Of a stretch of 41,513 nt of DNA, positions 7,787 to 16,416 are shown in pieces (position 1 is the first letter of the stretch; each line of letters begins with the position of its first letter). Source of the DNA: Nocardiopsis sp. JB363 (GTDB lineage Bacteria > Actinomycetota > Actinomycetes > Streptosporangiales > Streptosporangiaceae); assembly GCF_900143625.1 (NCBI RefSeq), contig NZ_FRFF01000184.1, forward strand, positions 1 to 41,513, in the 5' to 3' direction. The translations under genes and the position numbers were made by a program. The notes under the pieces were generated by a model. That model worked only from the letters and a program-made list of their open reading frames with translations, had not been told where the DNA came from and ran no database searches.

Positions 7787-8830
7787 ATGGTCGAGGGCGC
7801 GGAGACCGTGGCGGGGGCGCGACGTCGTGGCGCCCGGGTCTCCATGGCCGATGTGGCCCGGCTGGCCGGGGTCTCCTCGCAGACCGTCTCGCGGGTCTCC
7901 AACGGCAGCACCAGTGTGGTGCCCGAGACCCGTGAACGGGTGTTGGCCGCCATGCACGAGCTCGGTTACCGGCCCAACAGCGCCGCGCGCGCCCTCAAAA
8001 GCGGCGAGTTCCGCACGCTCGGGGTCATCGTGTTCACCTTGTCGACCACGGGCACGCTGCGCACCCTGGAGGCGATCGCGGGCTCCGCCGCCCAAGAGGG
8101 ATACGCGATCACGCTCATCCCGGTGGCCGTGCCCACCCAGGACGGGGTTCTGGGCGCCTTCACCCGGTTGGGCGAGCTGGCCGTGGACGCCGTCATCGTC
8201 ATCATGGAGGTCCACCTGATGGACGCGGCCGACGTCCGGTTGCCGCCGGGGTTGCACGTGGTCGTGGCCGACTCCGACGCCGACGACCGGTACGGCATGG
8301 TCGACACCGATCAGAGGGGCGGGACGTGGACCGCGGTGTCGCACCTGCTCGACCTGGGACATCGGACGGTGCACCATCTGGCCGGTCCCGAGGAGTCCTT
8401 CTGCGCCGAACGTCGGGCCCGGGCCTGGCGGGAGGGGCTCGGGGAACGGGGGTGCGCCGTCCCCGCACCGGTCTACGGCGACTGGTCGGCGGAGAGCGGG
8501 TACCGGGCGGGGCTGGCCCTGGCAGCCGACCCCGAGTGCACGGCGGTGTTCGCGGCCAACGACCAGATGGCGTTGGGTCTGCTGCGCGCGCTGCACGAGC
8601 GGGGCCGGTCGGTCCCCGAGGACGTGAGCGTGGTGGGGTTCGACGACATCCCGGAGGCGGGATCGTTCCTGCCGCCGCTGACCACCATCCGGCAGGACTT
8701 CCACGAGGTGGGGCGCCGACTCGTGGCCCGTGCGCTGCGTCGGCTGCGCGGAGAGGCGGACGGACCCGGGGCCTCGCTGGTGCCCACCGAACTGGTGGTA
8801 CGCGCCAGCACCGCGCCGCCCCCGAGGTGA
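7787..8830 (+). CDS. LacI-family repressor, probable regulator of the GH42 operon
   Basis: A 347-residue LacI-family protein with the helix-turn-helix VSMADVARLAGVSSQTVSRV near residues 18-37. Its C-terminal half is very like the previous gene (VFAANDQMALGLLRALHERG, SVVGFDDIPEAGSF). ATG 7787 was preferred to GTG 7781 because GGAGG (7775-7779) is seven bases before the ATG and only one before the GTG. It is 91 bases after its paralogue and directly upstream of the oligosaccharide transporter, whose promoter has a near-perfect 16-bp operator at 8901-8916. It therefore probably represses the transporter and beta-galactosidase. Confidence 0.88.
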   Translation: MVEGAETVAGARRRGARVSMADVARLAGVSSQTVSRVSNGSTSVVPETRERVLAAMHELGYRPNSAARALKSGEFRTLGVIVFTLSTTGTLRTLEAIAGSAAQEGYAITLIPVAVPTQDGVLGAFTRLGELAVDAVIVIMEVHLMDAADVRLPPGLHVVVADSDADDRYGMVDTDQRGGTWTAVSHLLDLGHRTVHHLAGPEESFCAERRARAWREGLGERGCAVPAPVYGDWSAESGYRAGLALAADPECTAVFAANDQMALGLLRALHERGRSVPEDVSVVGFDDIPEAGSFLPPLTTIRQDFHEVGRRLVARALRRLRGEADGPGASLVPTELVVRASTAPPPR

Positions 8831-8858
8831 ACCCCGAAGGTTTCCCACCTCCGCCCCC

Positions 8859-8919
8859 TTGACCCCCGGGCAACGCCGGTGCAACACTCCCGACATCGCA
8901 ATGTTTGCGTAAACATCGC
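8859..8919 (+). promoter_or_regulatory. Promoter and LacI operator of the GH42/ABC operon
   Basis: A -35 TTGACC (8859-8864) precedes a weak -10 near 8883-8888 (AACACT). The palindrome ATGTTTGCGTAAACAT (8901-8916) has a single mismatched pair. Its symmetry extends to 8898-8919 with one more mismatch. The operator starts about where transcription would. The operator is clear; the -10 is tentative. Confidence 0.68.
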
Positions 8920-8994
8920 TCGGTGTCCACCCTCCGCCCCCACCCACCAGGGGCGTCGCCGCGGTCGACACGGAGTGCTCGACGAGGGACCCCC

Positions 8995-9918
8995 ATGACG
9001 CCGACGACCGCACCCACCTCACCCTCACCGAACAGGCCGTCGGCGCGCGGCCGACCCCGACGACGCTGGACAGGGTGGGGTTTCCTCGCCCCGTTCATGA
9101 CCGTCTTCGCGTTGGTCTTCGTGGCACCGATCCTGTACTCGCTCTACCTGAGCGTGTACCGCGACCAACTGGTCGGCGGTACCTCCTTCGTGGGTCTGGA
9201 GAACTACCGCGGCGCCCTCACCGATCCGGTGTTCTGGGACTCGGTGTCCAGGGTGACGCTCTTCCTCGCCGTTCAGGTGCCGATCATGCTGTTCCTGGCG
9301 CTGCTCCTGGCCTTGGTCCTGGACAGCGGGCGACTCTACGGGCGCGACTTCTTCCGCATCTCGATCTTCATGCCCTACGCCGTCCCCGCCGTGGTGGCCA
9401 CCCTGATGTGGGGCTTCATGTACGGCACCCGGTTCGGGCTCGTGGGCAACGTCAACGACCTGCTGGGCGTGACCCTGCCCGACCCGCTCGCCCCCGGGGT
9501 CATCCTCGCCGCCATCGGCAACATCGTCACCTGGCAGTTCGTCGGCTACAACATGCTCATCCTCTACTCGGCCCTGCGCACGGTCCCGCACGACCTGTAC
9601 GAGGCGGCCGAGGTCGACGGTGCCGGCCAGCTGAGGGTGATCGCGGCGATCAAACTCCCCGCCCTGCGCGGGGCCATGGTGATCGCCGCGATCTTCTCAG
9701 TCATCGGCAGCTTCCAGCTGTTCAACGAACCCAGCATCCTGCAGAGCCTGGCGCCCAACGCCATCACCTCGGGCTACACGCCCAACCTCTACACCTACTC
9801 GTTGGCCTTCTCGGGCCAACAGCAGAACTACGCCGCCGCGGTGGCCATCATCATGGGGCTGTTGACCATGGTCATCGCCTACGCGGTCCAGCTGTTCGGC
9901 ATGCGAAAGGCCGCGTGA
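8995..9918 (+). CDS. Oligosaccharide ABC transporter permease, MalF type
   Basis: A 307-residue CUT1 permease with about six membrane helices. The EAA loop EAAEVDGAGQLRVIAAIKLP contacts the ATPase. ATG 8995 was chosen because GAGGGAC is just upstream and a Pro/Arg-rich cytoplasmic leader is followed by the first helix FLAPFMTVFALVFVAPILY. The longer in-frame option would start inside the operator. No ATPase gene is present in the operon, so a shared MsiK-type ATPase encoded elsewhere is expected, as is common in actinomycetes. Likely substrates are beta-galactosides, inferred from the GH42 gene. Confidence 0.87.
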   Translation: MTPTTAPTSPSPNRPSARGRPRRRWTGWGFLAPFMTVFALVFVAPILYSLYLSVYRDQLVGGTSFVGLENYRGALTDPVFWDSVSRVTLFLAVQVPIMLFLALLLALVLDSGRLYGRDFFRISIFMPYAVPAVVATLMWGFMYGTRFGLVGNVNDLLGVTLPDPLAPGVILAAIGNIVTWQFVGYNMLILYSALRTVPHDLYEAAEVDGAGQLRVIAAIKLPALRGAMVIAAIFSVIGSFQLFNEPSILQSLAPNAITSGYTPNLYTYSLAFSGQQQNYAAAVAIIMGLLTMVIAYAVQLFGMRKAA

Positions 9919-9921
9919 ACC

Positions 9922-10824
9922 ATGGGCACCCCCACCCCGATCCGCTCACCCCGGCTCCGCCGCCCCGCGCCCGGCCCGTCGCGTTCTCGCCGCAGCATCA
10001 CCCTGACCCTGGTCACCGGGCTGGCCCTGCTGTACTCCCTGGTGCCCCTGATCTGGTTGTTCGTCAACGCCACCAAGGGCCGGGAATCGTTGCTGGACAG
10101 CTTCGGTCTGTGGTTCGGCTCCGACTTCGCGTTGCTGGACAACATCGCCGCCACGCTCGCCTACGACGACGGGGTGTTCGTGCGCTGGCTGCTCAACACC
10201 GTGCTGTACGTGGTGCTGGGCGCGGGCGGAGCCACCCTGCTGGCGATGCTCGGCGGCTACGCCCTGGCCAAGTTCGACTTTCCCGGGCGCCGCGCCGTCT
10301 TCGCCGTGGTCCTGGGCGCGGCCGCGGTACCCGGCACGGCGCTGGCCGTGCCCACGTTCTTGATGTTCAGTCGGATGGGCCTGACCGACACCCCGTGGGC
10401 GGTCATCGTGCCCTCCCTGATCTCACCCTTCGGCCTGTACCTGATGTGGGTGTTCGCCGCCCAGGCCGTGCCCACCGAACTCATGGAGGCCGCGCGCATC
10501 GACGGCTCCGGGGAGCTCCGCACCTTCTTCACCGTGGCGTTGCCGCTCCTGGCCCCCGGAACCGCCACGGTTCTGCTCTTCACCATGGTGGCGACCTGGA
10601 ACAACTACTTCCTGCCGCTGATCATGATCCGTGACCCCGACTGGTTCCCGCTCACGATCGGCCTCAACGCCTGGAACGCCCAGGCCGCCACGATCGGGGG
10701 CGAACCCGTCTTCCACCTGGTCATCACCGGATCGCTGTTGACCATCGTGCCGTTGATCGCCGCCTTCCTGATGTTGCAGCGCTACTGGCGGTCCGGTCTG
10801 ACCGCCGGAAGCCTCAAGGGTTGA
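9922..10824 (+). CDS. Oligosaccharide ABC transporter permease, MalG type
   Basis: A 300-residue CUT1 permease. After a basic leader there are six hydrophobic helices, and the EAA loop EAARIDGSGELRTFFTVALP is intact. It begins three bases after the MalF-type gene and is surely cotranscribed. C-terminal FLMLQRYWRSGLTAGSLKG is the typical end of the family. Confidence 0.88.
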   Translation: MGTPTPIRSPRLRRPAPGPSRSRRSITLTLVTGLALLYSLVPLIWLFVNATKGRESLLDSFGLWFGSDFALLDNIAATLAYDDGVFVRWLLNTVLYVVLGAGGATLLAMLGGYALAKFDFPGRRAVFAVVLGAAAVPGTALAVPTFLMFSRMGLTDTPWAVIVPSLISPFGLYLMWVFAAQAVPTELMEAARIDGSGELRTFFTVALPLLAPGTATVLLFTMVATWNNYFLPLIMIRDPDWFPLTIGLNAWNAQAATIGGEPVFHLVITGSLLTIVPLIAAFLMLQRYWRSGLTAGSLKG

Positions 10825-10855
10825 ACACCGACCACCACGACCGAGGAGACCCCCC

Positions 10856-12187
10856 ATGAACAGCAGAGCACCCCGAGTCGCCGCCGCGGCGGGCGCCTTG
10901 TGTCTGGCGTTGACCGCCTGCGGCTCCGGTGACGGAACCGACCCCGACATCGGCGCCGAGGACGTCGAGGCCGCATTGGAGGAGGGCGGAGAGATCACCG
11001 TCTGGGCCTGGGAACCCACCCTGGAACAGGTGGCGGAGGACTTCGAGCAGGCCCACCCCGGGGTCACCGTCGACGTGGAGAACGTCGGCACCGGAGACGA
11101 CCAGTACACCGCGTTGCAGAACGCGCTTTCCGCCGGATCGGGGTTGCCCGACGTCGCCCACATCGAGTACTTCGCGCTGGGTCAGTTCACCATCGCCGGG
11201 AACCTGGTCGACCTGGCCCCGCTGGGAGCGGCGGAGCTGGAGGGGGATTACACCCCCGGCCCGTGGGAGGCCGTCCAAGGCGAGGAAAGCGCCATCCACG
11301 GTCTGCCCATGGACTCCGGACCCATCGCCCTGTTCTACAACCAGGACGTCTTCGACGAGCTGGACGTGGAGGTCCCCACCACCTGGGAGGAGTACGTCGA
11401 GGCGGCCCGGGAGATCCAGGAGGCCGACCCCGACGTGTACGTCGCCGCCGACAACGGTGACGCCGGCGCCACCACCACCGGGATCTGGCAGGCGGGCGGA
11501 CAGCCCTACCAGGTGGAGGGGGAGGAGGTCACCGTCGACTTCACCGACGAGGGCACCGCCCGCTACGTCGACACCTGGCAGCGGCTCATCGACGACGAAC
11601 TGCTCCTGCCGGTGACCTCCTGGAGCGACGAGTGGTACCAGGCGTTGGGCGACGGCAGTGTCGCCACCCTGGTCACAGGCGCGTGGATGGGACTGAACCT
11701 GGAGTCCGGGGTCCCCGAAGGGGCCGGCTCCTGGCGTGTGGCCCCGCCGCCCGCCTGGGAGGAGGGCGAGACCTCCAGTGCCGAGAGCGGCGGCAGCGCC
11801 CTGGCCGTTCCGGTGGGCGCGGAGAACCAGGCGCTCGCCTACGCCTTCATCGAGTACGCCAACTCCGGTGACGGCGTCCAGGCCCGGATCGACCAGGGCG
11901 CCTTCCCGGCGACCGTTGCCGACCTGGAGTCGCAGGAGTTCCTGGACAACGAGTCCGAGTACTTCGGTGGGCAGACGGTCAACCGGGTCTACGCCGACTC
12001 CGCCGCCAGTGTGCTCCAGGGGTGGACCTACCTGCCCTACCAGGCCCACACCAACTCGCTGTTCAACGACACCGTCGGTCAGGCCTATGTCTCCGACACC
12101 ACCCTCGCCGAGGGGCTGGCCGACTGGCAGGACGCCTCGGTCCGCTACGGCGAGGAACAGGGCTTCACCGTCACCACCGGCGACTGA
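10856..12187 (+). CDS. Oligosaccharide-binding lipoprotein of the ABC transporter
   Basis: A 443-residue family 1 extracellular solute-binding lipoprotein. The lipobox LTAC places the lipidated cysteine at residue 22. The mature protein starts with an acidic linker and then EITVWAWEPTLEQVAEDFEQ, the common opening of this fold. ATG is preceded by GAGGAGA, 31 bases after the MalG-type gene. The order permease-permease-binding protein-hydrolase differs from the usual binding-protein-first order. A GC hairpin follows it and may raise its level relative to the hydrolase. Confidence 0.88.
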   Translation: MNSRAPRVAAAAGALCLALTACGSGDGTDPDIGAEDVEAALEEGGEITVWAWEPTLEQVAEDFEQAHPGVTVDVENVGTGDDQYTALQNALSAGSGLPDVAHIEYFALGQFTIAGNLVDLAPLGAAELEGDYTPGPWEAVQGEESAIHGLPMDSGPIALFYNQDVFDELDVEVPTTWEEYVEAAREIQEADPDVYVAADNGDAGATTTGIWQAGGQPYQVEGEEVTVDFTDEGTARYVDTWQRLIDDELLLPVTSWSDEWYQALGDGSVATLVTGAWMGLNLESGVPEGAGSWRVAPPPAWEEGETSSAESGGSALAVPVGAENQALAYAFIEYANSGDGVQARIDQGAFPATVADLESQEFLDNESEYFGGQTVNRVYADSAASVLQGWTYLPYQAHTNSLFNDTVGQAYVSDTTLAEGLADWQDASVRYGEEQGFTVTTGD

Positions 12188-12204
12188 CCGCGCCGCGACC
12201 CGTA

Positions 12205-12235
12205 GGGGGGCGGCCTCGGCCGCCCCCCCCCCCCC
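12205..12235 (+). terminator. Intra-operon GC hairpin followed by a 13-C tract
   Basis: An 11-base perfect stem (GGGGGGCGGCC at 12205-12215 with 12218-12228) has a two-base loop. It overlaps a run of 13 cytosines (12223-12235) and lies 24 bases before the GH42 start. There is no U-tract. It is more likely a transcript-stabilising or attenuating hairpin than a full terminator, because the downstream gene has no other evident promoter. Confidence 0.5.
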
Positions 12236-12258
12236 GTTGTCCTTCGAAGGGAACCATC

Positions 12259-14313
12259 ATGACCGACGCCGGTTCGCTCGACTGGCCGCGTTGGCCCGAC
12301 GAGCCCGCCCGCCCCCGCTTCGGCTACGGCGCCGACTACAACCCCGAGCAGTGGCCGCGCGGGGTGTGGGAGGAGGACCTGCGCCTGATGCGCCGCGCCG
12401 GGGTCAACATCGTCACCCTCGGGGTGTTCTCCTGGTCCCGGCTCCAACCGGCATCCGACATCTGGGACTTCGGCTGGCTGGACGAGATCATGGACCGGCT
12501 GCACGAGAACGGCATCGCCGTCGACCTGGCCACCGCCACCGCGTCGCCGCCCGCCTGGCTCACCACCGCCCACCCCGAGATCCTGCCGGTCACCCGCACC
12601 GGCGAGACCGTCTGGCCCGGTGCCCGCCAGCACTGGCGCCCCACCTCACCGGTCTTCCGTCGCCACGCGCTGGAGGTGACCACCGCCCTGGCCGAACGCT
12701 ACGGCGGCCACCCCGCTCTGGCCGCCTGGCACGTGTCCAACGAACTGGGCTGCCACAACGTCCACGACTACTCCGAGGACGCCGCGACCGCCTTCCGCGC
12801 CTGGCTGCGCGAGCGCTACGCCACGGTCGACGGGCTCAACCACGCCTGGGCCACCGACTTCTGGTCCCAGCGCTACACCGACTGGGAGCAGGTCCTGCCG
12901 CCCCGGTTGGCCGCATCGCACGTCAACCCCACCCAACAGCTCGACTTCGCGCGCTTCTCCTCCGACGCCCTGCGGGACCACCTACGGGCGGAAAGCGCTA
13001 TCCTGCGTCGCCTGTCGCCCGGCGTCCCCATCACCACCAACTTCATGGTCATGGGTCACGTCGCGGAGATGAACTACGCCGACTGGGCCCACGAGGTCGA
13101 CTTCGTCTCCAACGACCACTACGTGCGTCCCGAACCCGGCGGCGCCGACGAACTCTCCTTCAGTGCGAACCTCACCGGGGGTCTGGCGCGCGGGCGCCCC
13201 TGGTATCTGATGGAGCACTCCACCGGTGCCGTCAACTGGCGGACCGTCAACCCGCCCAAGGCCCCCGGCGAGATGGCACGCGACTCCCTGCTGCACGTGG
13301 CGCACGGCGCCGACGCCGTGAGCTTCTTCCAGTGGCGCCAGTCGGCGGCCGGTGCGGAGAAGTACCACTCGGCGATGGTGCCGCACACTGGAGCCGAGAG
13401 CCGGATCTTCCAGGACGCGGCCGAGCTGGGGCGGGTCCTGGCCCAGGACCTGAGGGAGGTCGCCGGATCACGCCGGCTGCCCGCCCGGGCCGCCATCGTC
13501 TTCGACTGGGAGTCCCGATGGGCGGTGGGTCGCGACTCGCTGCCCAGTTCGCTGCTGGACGTGCACCGCGAGGCCCTGGACTGGTACACCGCGTTCCTGG
13601 AGGCGGGCGTGCGCGTGGACGTGCTGCCCACCGACGCCGACTGGGAGGCGTACGACCTCGTGGTCGCGCCCCTGCTCCACGTATTGCCCGAGACCACCGC
13701 CAAGCGTCTGAACGACTACGCCACGGGCGGCGGCCACCTGGTCACCACCTACTTCTCCGGGATCGTCGACGAGAACGACCACGTGTACCTGGGCGGTTAT
13801 CCCGGGCCGTTGCGCGACCTGTTGGGTCTTCGGATCGAGGAGTTCGCGCCCCTGCCCGAGGGAGCCCGCGTGAGCCTGGACGACGGTTCCACCGGAACGG
13901 TGTGGTCGGACCGGATCACCGTCACCTCGCAGGAGACCGAGGTCCTGGCCCGCTACGCCGACGGTCCCCTGGCGGGGGGAGCGGCGCTGACCCGGCGTCC
14001 GCTGCCCGGCGGTGGTGGCGCCGCCTACGTCTCGACCCGTCTGGACGAGATCCACCGTGTCTCCTTGCTGGGCCGGTTGCTGGCCGACGCCGGGATCGAC
14101 GGCGAACTCCCCGAGGAGCTGCGCGGCCGGGTGGAACTGGCCGTGCGCGTCGACGAGGACGCCCAGTACCGTTTCCTGACCAACCGCACCGACGAACCCG
14201 TCGAGCTCCACGGCCTGCCGGGCAGCCCGTTGACGGGGGCCACCACGTCCGAGGAGGGGACCCACGTCCTCCCGCCGCACGGCATCACCGTGTGGCGCTT
14301 GTCGGCGACATGA
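12259..14313 (+). CDS. GH42 beta-galactosidase
   Basis: A 684-residue glycoside hydrolase family 42 enzyme with the opening FGYGADYNPEQWPRGVWEED. The catalytic acid/base is Glu162 in WHVSNELGCH and the nucleophile is Glu319 in WYLMEHSTGAVNW, both spaced as in the family. The trimerisation domain and C-terminal beta domain follow. There is no signal peptide, so it acts in the cytoplasm on oligosaccharides brought in by the adjacent transporter, releasing galactose (or L-arabinopyranose in some members). ATG 12259 follows GAAGGGAA; the upstream in-frame extension lies inside the binding-protein gene. The gene converges with the next one with nine bases between them. Confidence 0.93.
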   Translation: MTDAGSLDWPRWPDEPARPRFGYGADYNPEQWPRGVWEEDLRLMRRAGVNIVTLGVFSWSRLQPASDIWDFGWLDEIMDRLHENGIAVDLATATASPPAWLTTAHPEILPVTRTGETVWPGARQHWRPTSPVFRRHALEVTTALAERYGGHPALAAWHVSNELGCHNVHDYSEDAATAFRAWLRERYATVDGLNHAWATDFWSQRYTDWEQVLPPRLAASHVNPTQQLDFARFSSDALRDHLRAESAILRRLSPGVPITTNFMVMGHVAEMNYADWAHEVDFVSNDHYVRPEPGGADELSFSANLTGGLARGRPWYLMEHSTGAVNWRTVNPPKAPGEMARDSLLHVAHGADAVSFFQWRQSAAGAEKYHSAMVPHTGAESRIFQDAAELGRVLAQDLREVAGSRRLPARAAIVFDWESRWAVGRDSLPSSLLDVHREALDWYTAFLEAGVRVDVLPTDADWEAYDLVVAPLLHVLPETTAKRLNDYATGGGHLVTTYFSGIVDENDHVYLGGYPGPLRDLLGLRIEEFAPLPEGARVSLDDGSTGTVWSDRITVTSQETEVLARYADGPLAGGAALTRRPLPGGGGAAYVSTRLDEIHRVSLLGRLLADAGIDGELPEELRGRVELAVRVDEDAQYRFLTNRTDEPVELHGLPGSPLTGATTSEEGTHVLPPHGITVWRLSAT

Positions 14314-14322
14314 GGAACAGAC

Positions 14323-16380
14323 TCAGTAGGAGATGTCGGGGACGAGCAGGCCGAAGGACACGGCGAACCAGCCGCAGCCCGCCAACGCGGCCAGGACCAG
14401 CACCCCGCCCGCGCACCGGAGCCATCCGGCCCGGCGGCGCACGTCGTCGAGGACCACCATCGCGGCGGGGACGACGCCGAGCACGCCCACCGCCTGAGCG
14501 ACCTGGACAGCCCTCAGCGTCAGCGGGGACACGTCCCGCAGGTCCATGATCGTCATGATGGCCAGGACCCAGCCGGCGCAGGCGGCCACCGTCGCCGTCA
14601 CCGCGATCCGGGTGATCACACGTGCCGGGCGTCCGGCTCGGTCCCGCCCGGGCAGGGACAGGCGCCACCGTGTCAGCGCGCCGATCGACCAGGACAGCAG
14701 GGCCAGGACCAGCACTCCCACGGAGAGGAACAACACCGGCAGGGCTATCGCCGCCGACCGCTCGGGTTCGACCGGCAGCAGGCTGAAGGCCGAACCATAG
14801 CCGAGGGCCTCGACCTCGCCCTCCGCCACCCGGGCGGTCAGGATCCGCTGGCCTTCGACCTCGCGCCACACCCAGGGCTCGATCTCCTCGTAGGCGGTGG
14901 GCCGCCCGGTCTCGGGGCCGGGGGAGACGAGGATGCTCAGGTCCATGCGAACCGTCACCTCGGTCTCCTGGAACACGTCGAGGGCCTTCAAGAAGGTGCT
15001 CCGCGTCGACCCCGAACCGTTGTAGGAACCCGCCACGGCTCGGGCACGCTCCTCCGGCTCCGGGGAGACCAAGCCTCCGGCCGGCGGATCCTCCTCCTGT
15101 TCCTCCTCGGGGAAGTAACGGTCGGCGAAACCGAACATGAGGGCCTCGCGCAGCCGCAGCGTGGAGGTCTTCTCGTATCCACTGCTGTTGAAGGCGACGA
15201 AGATCCCGGTGCCCTCCTCCGGGTAGATCTGCGTGTGGGTGTGGAAGGGGCCGATGTCGCCACCATGGCCGATGATCCGCTGCCCGTTGCGGTCCTCTTC
15301 GAAGAAGCCCAGGGTCATCCGCGGACCCTCGGCCAGTCCGCCCAACGTGTCCTCGTCCAGGGCCGGGGCGTGCATGAGGTCCAGGGTTCGCCGTGACAGC
15401 ACGGAGGGATCGCCGTCGTCTCCCGCGTCCAGGTGGGCGAGCATGAAACGGGCCATGTCGGTGGCGGTGGTGGACAGCGACCCGGCGGGTGCGTTCGCCA
15501 TGGTCTCGAACCCCTGGGGCCTGCTGTCGTCGGTGGCGTAGCCCACGGGCATCGACTTCAGTTCGTCGAGGAGCGGATACCAGGTGGTGGAGGTGTCCAT
15601 CCCCAGTGGGGCGAGCACGTTCTCGTCGACGTACTCCTGGTACGGCACACCTCCGGTCGCCTCGACGACGTATCCGGCCAGGGCATACCCGTAGTCGGAG
15701 TAGGAGGGGACCGTCCCGGGCTCGTAGACCTGTTCGGGGGGAGCGTCGACGACGTCGGCGCGCAGGTCCGGTTCCGACCCCGAGGGCACGACCGTGTCCG
15801 CGACCGTCTCCTCGAACCCGGCGGTGTGCGTGAGCAGGTGGCGCAGGGTGACGGGTTCGTCGAAGGAGGTGTTCAAGGAGAAGTCGACGTACTCGTTCAC
15901 GTCGGTGTCCAGATCGAGCTCACCGGCCTCGACCAGCCGCATCACCGCGGTGGCGGTGAAGAGCTTGGTGACCGCCCCAGCTCGGAACATGGTCTCGTCG
16001 GGGTCGACCGGTGTGGTCACGATGTCGGCGGCCGCGGTCTCCTCGTACTCGTAGCCCACCCCGGTGTCGGAGTTGCCATAACCACGGCTTGTGAGGATCT
16101 CGCCGTCGTGGACCACACTCACGGCGGCGCCCGCGATGCCCTCCGTCTCCAACGCGGCGGGCACGAGCCCATCGAGCCAGGCGTCGACGTCCGTCTCGGT
16201 GAGTTCTCCCTCGGAGGCGGGACCGGTGACCGGGGGCGCGGGGGAGGTTCCGGGCATGGTGTCGCCGCAACCGGTGATGAGGGCGATGACCGCGCCGGCG
16301 GCGGCGAGGAATCGAAGAGACGGCAGCCCCGCCCGAGAACGTGCACGGGCGGGGCTGGAGGCCGTTGCGTCGAAGGTCAA
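14323..16380 (-). CDS. Beta-lactamase-fold lipoprotein lacking the catalytic serine
   Basis: A 685-residue member of the serine beta-lactamase/penicillin-binding-protein-like family. It has a lipoprotein signal (ITGC, Cys38), a hydrolase domain at about 60-430 and four C-terminal membrane helices (about 525-680). The family SxxK motif reads AVTK (residues 136-139), so the nucleophile serine is alanine. The second motif YxN reads YSD (227-229). The third, HGG, is intact (372-374). Surrounding sequence (MFRAGAVTKLFTATAVMRLV, TLRHLLTHTAGFEE) aligns plainly with active relatives. It is therefore probably a non-catalytic homologue, perhaps binding peptidoglycan or peptides. It is followed 36 bases upstream on the same strand by a CPBP protease gene. 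Confidence 0.85.
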   Translation of the reverse strand: MTFDATASSPARARSRAGLPSLRFLAAAGAVIALITGCGDTMPGTSPAPPVTGPASEGELTETDVDAWLDGLVPAALETEGIAGAAVSVVHDGEILTSRGYGNSDTGVGYEYEETAAADIVTTPVDPDETMFRAGAVTKLFTATAVMRLVEAGELDLDTDVNEYVDFSLNTSFDEPVTLRHLLTHTAGFEETVADTVVPSGSEPDLRADVVDAPPEQVYEPGTVPSYSDYGYALAGYVVEATGGVPYQEYVDENVLAPLGMDTSTTWYPLLDELKSMPVGYATDDSRPQGFETMANAPAGSLSTTATDMARFMLAHLDAGDDGDPSVLSRRTLDLMHAPALDEDTLGGLAEGPRMTLGFFEEDRNGQRIIGHGGDIGPFHTHTQIYPEEGTGIFVAFNSSGYEKTSTLRLREALMFGFADRYFPEEEQEEDPPAGGLVSPEPEERARAVAGSYNGSGSTRSTFLKALDVFQETEVTVRMDLSILVSPGPETGRPTAYEEIEPWVWREVEGQRILTARVAEGEVEALGYGSAFSLLPVEPERSAAIALPVLFLSVGVLVLALLSWSIGALTRWRLSLPGRDRAGRPARVITRIAVTATVAACAGWVLAIMTIMDLRDVSPLTLRAVQVAQAVGVLGVVPAAMVVLDDVRRRAGWLRCAGGVLVLAALAGCGWFAVSFGLLVPDISY

Positions 16381-16416
16381 AGAGGTCCTTATCGGATTCT
16401 TCCGGGAGCGAGAGTG

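Noticed and set aside
12145..12633. Minus-strand frame spanning the poly-C tract
   Set aside because: It is antisense to GH42 with low-complexity content and no ribosome-binding site.
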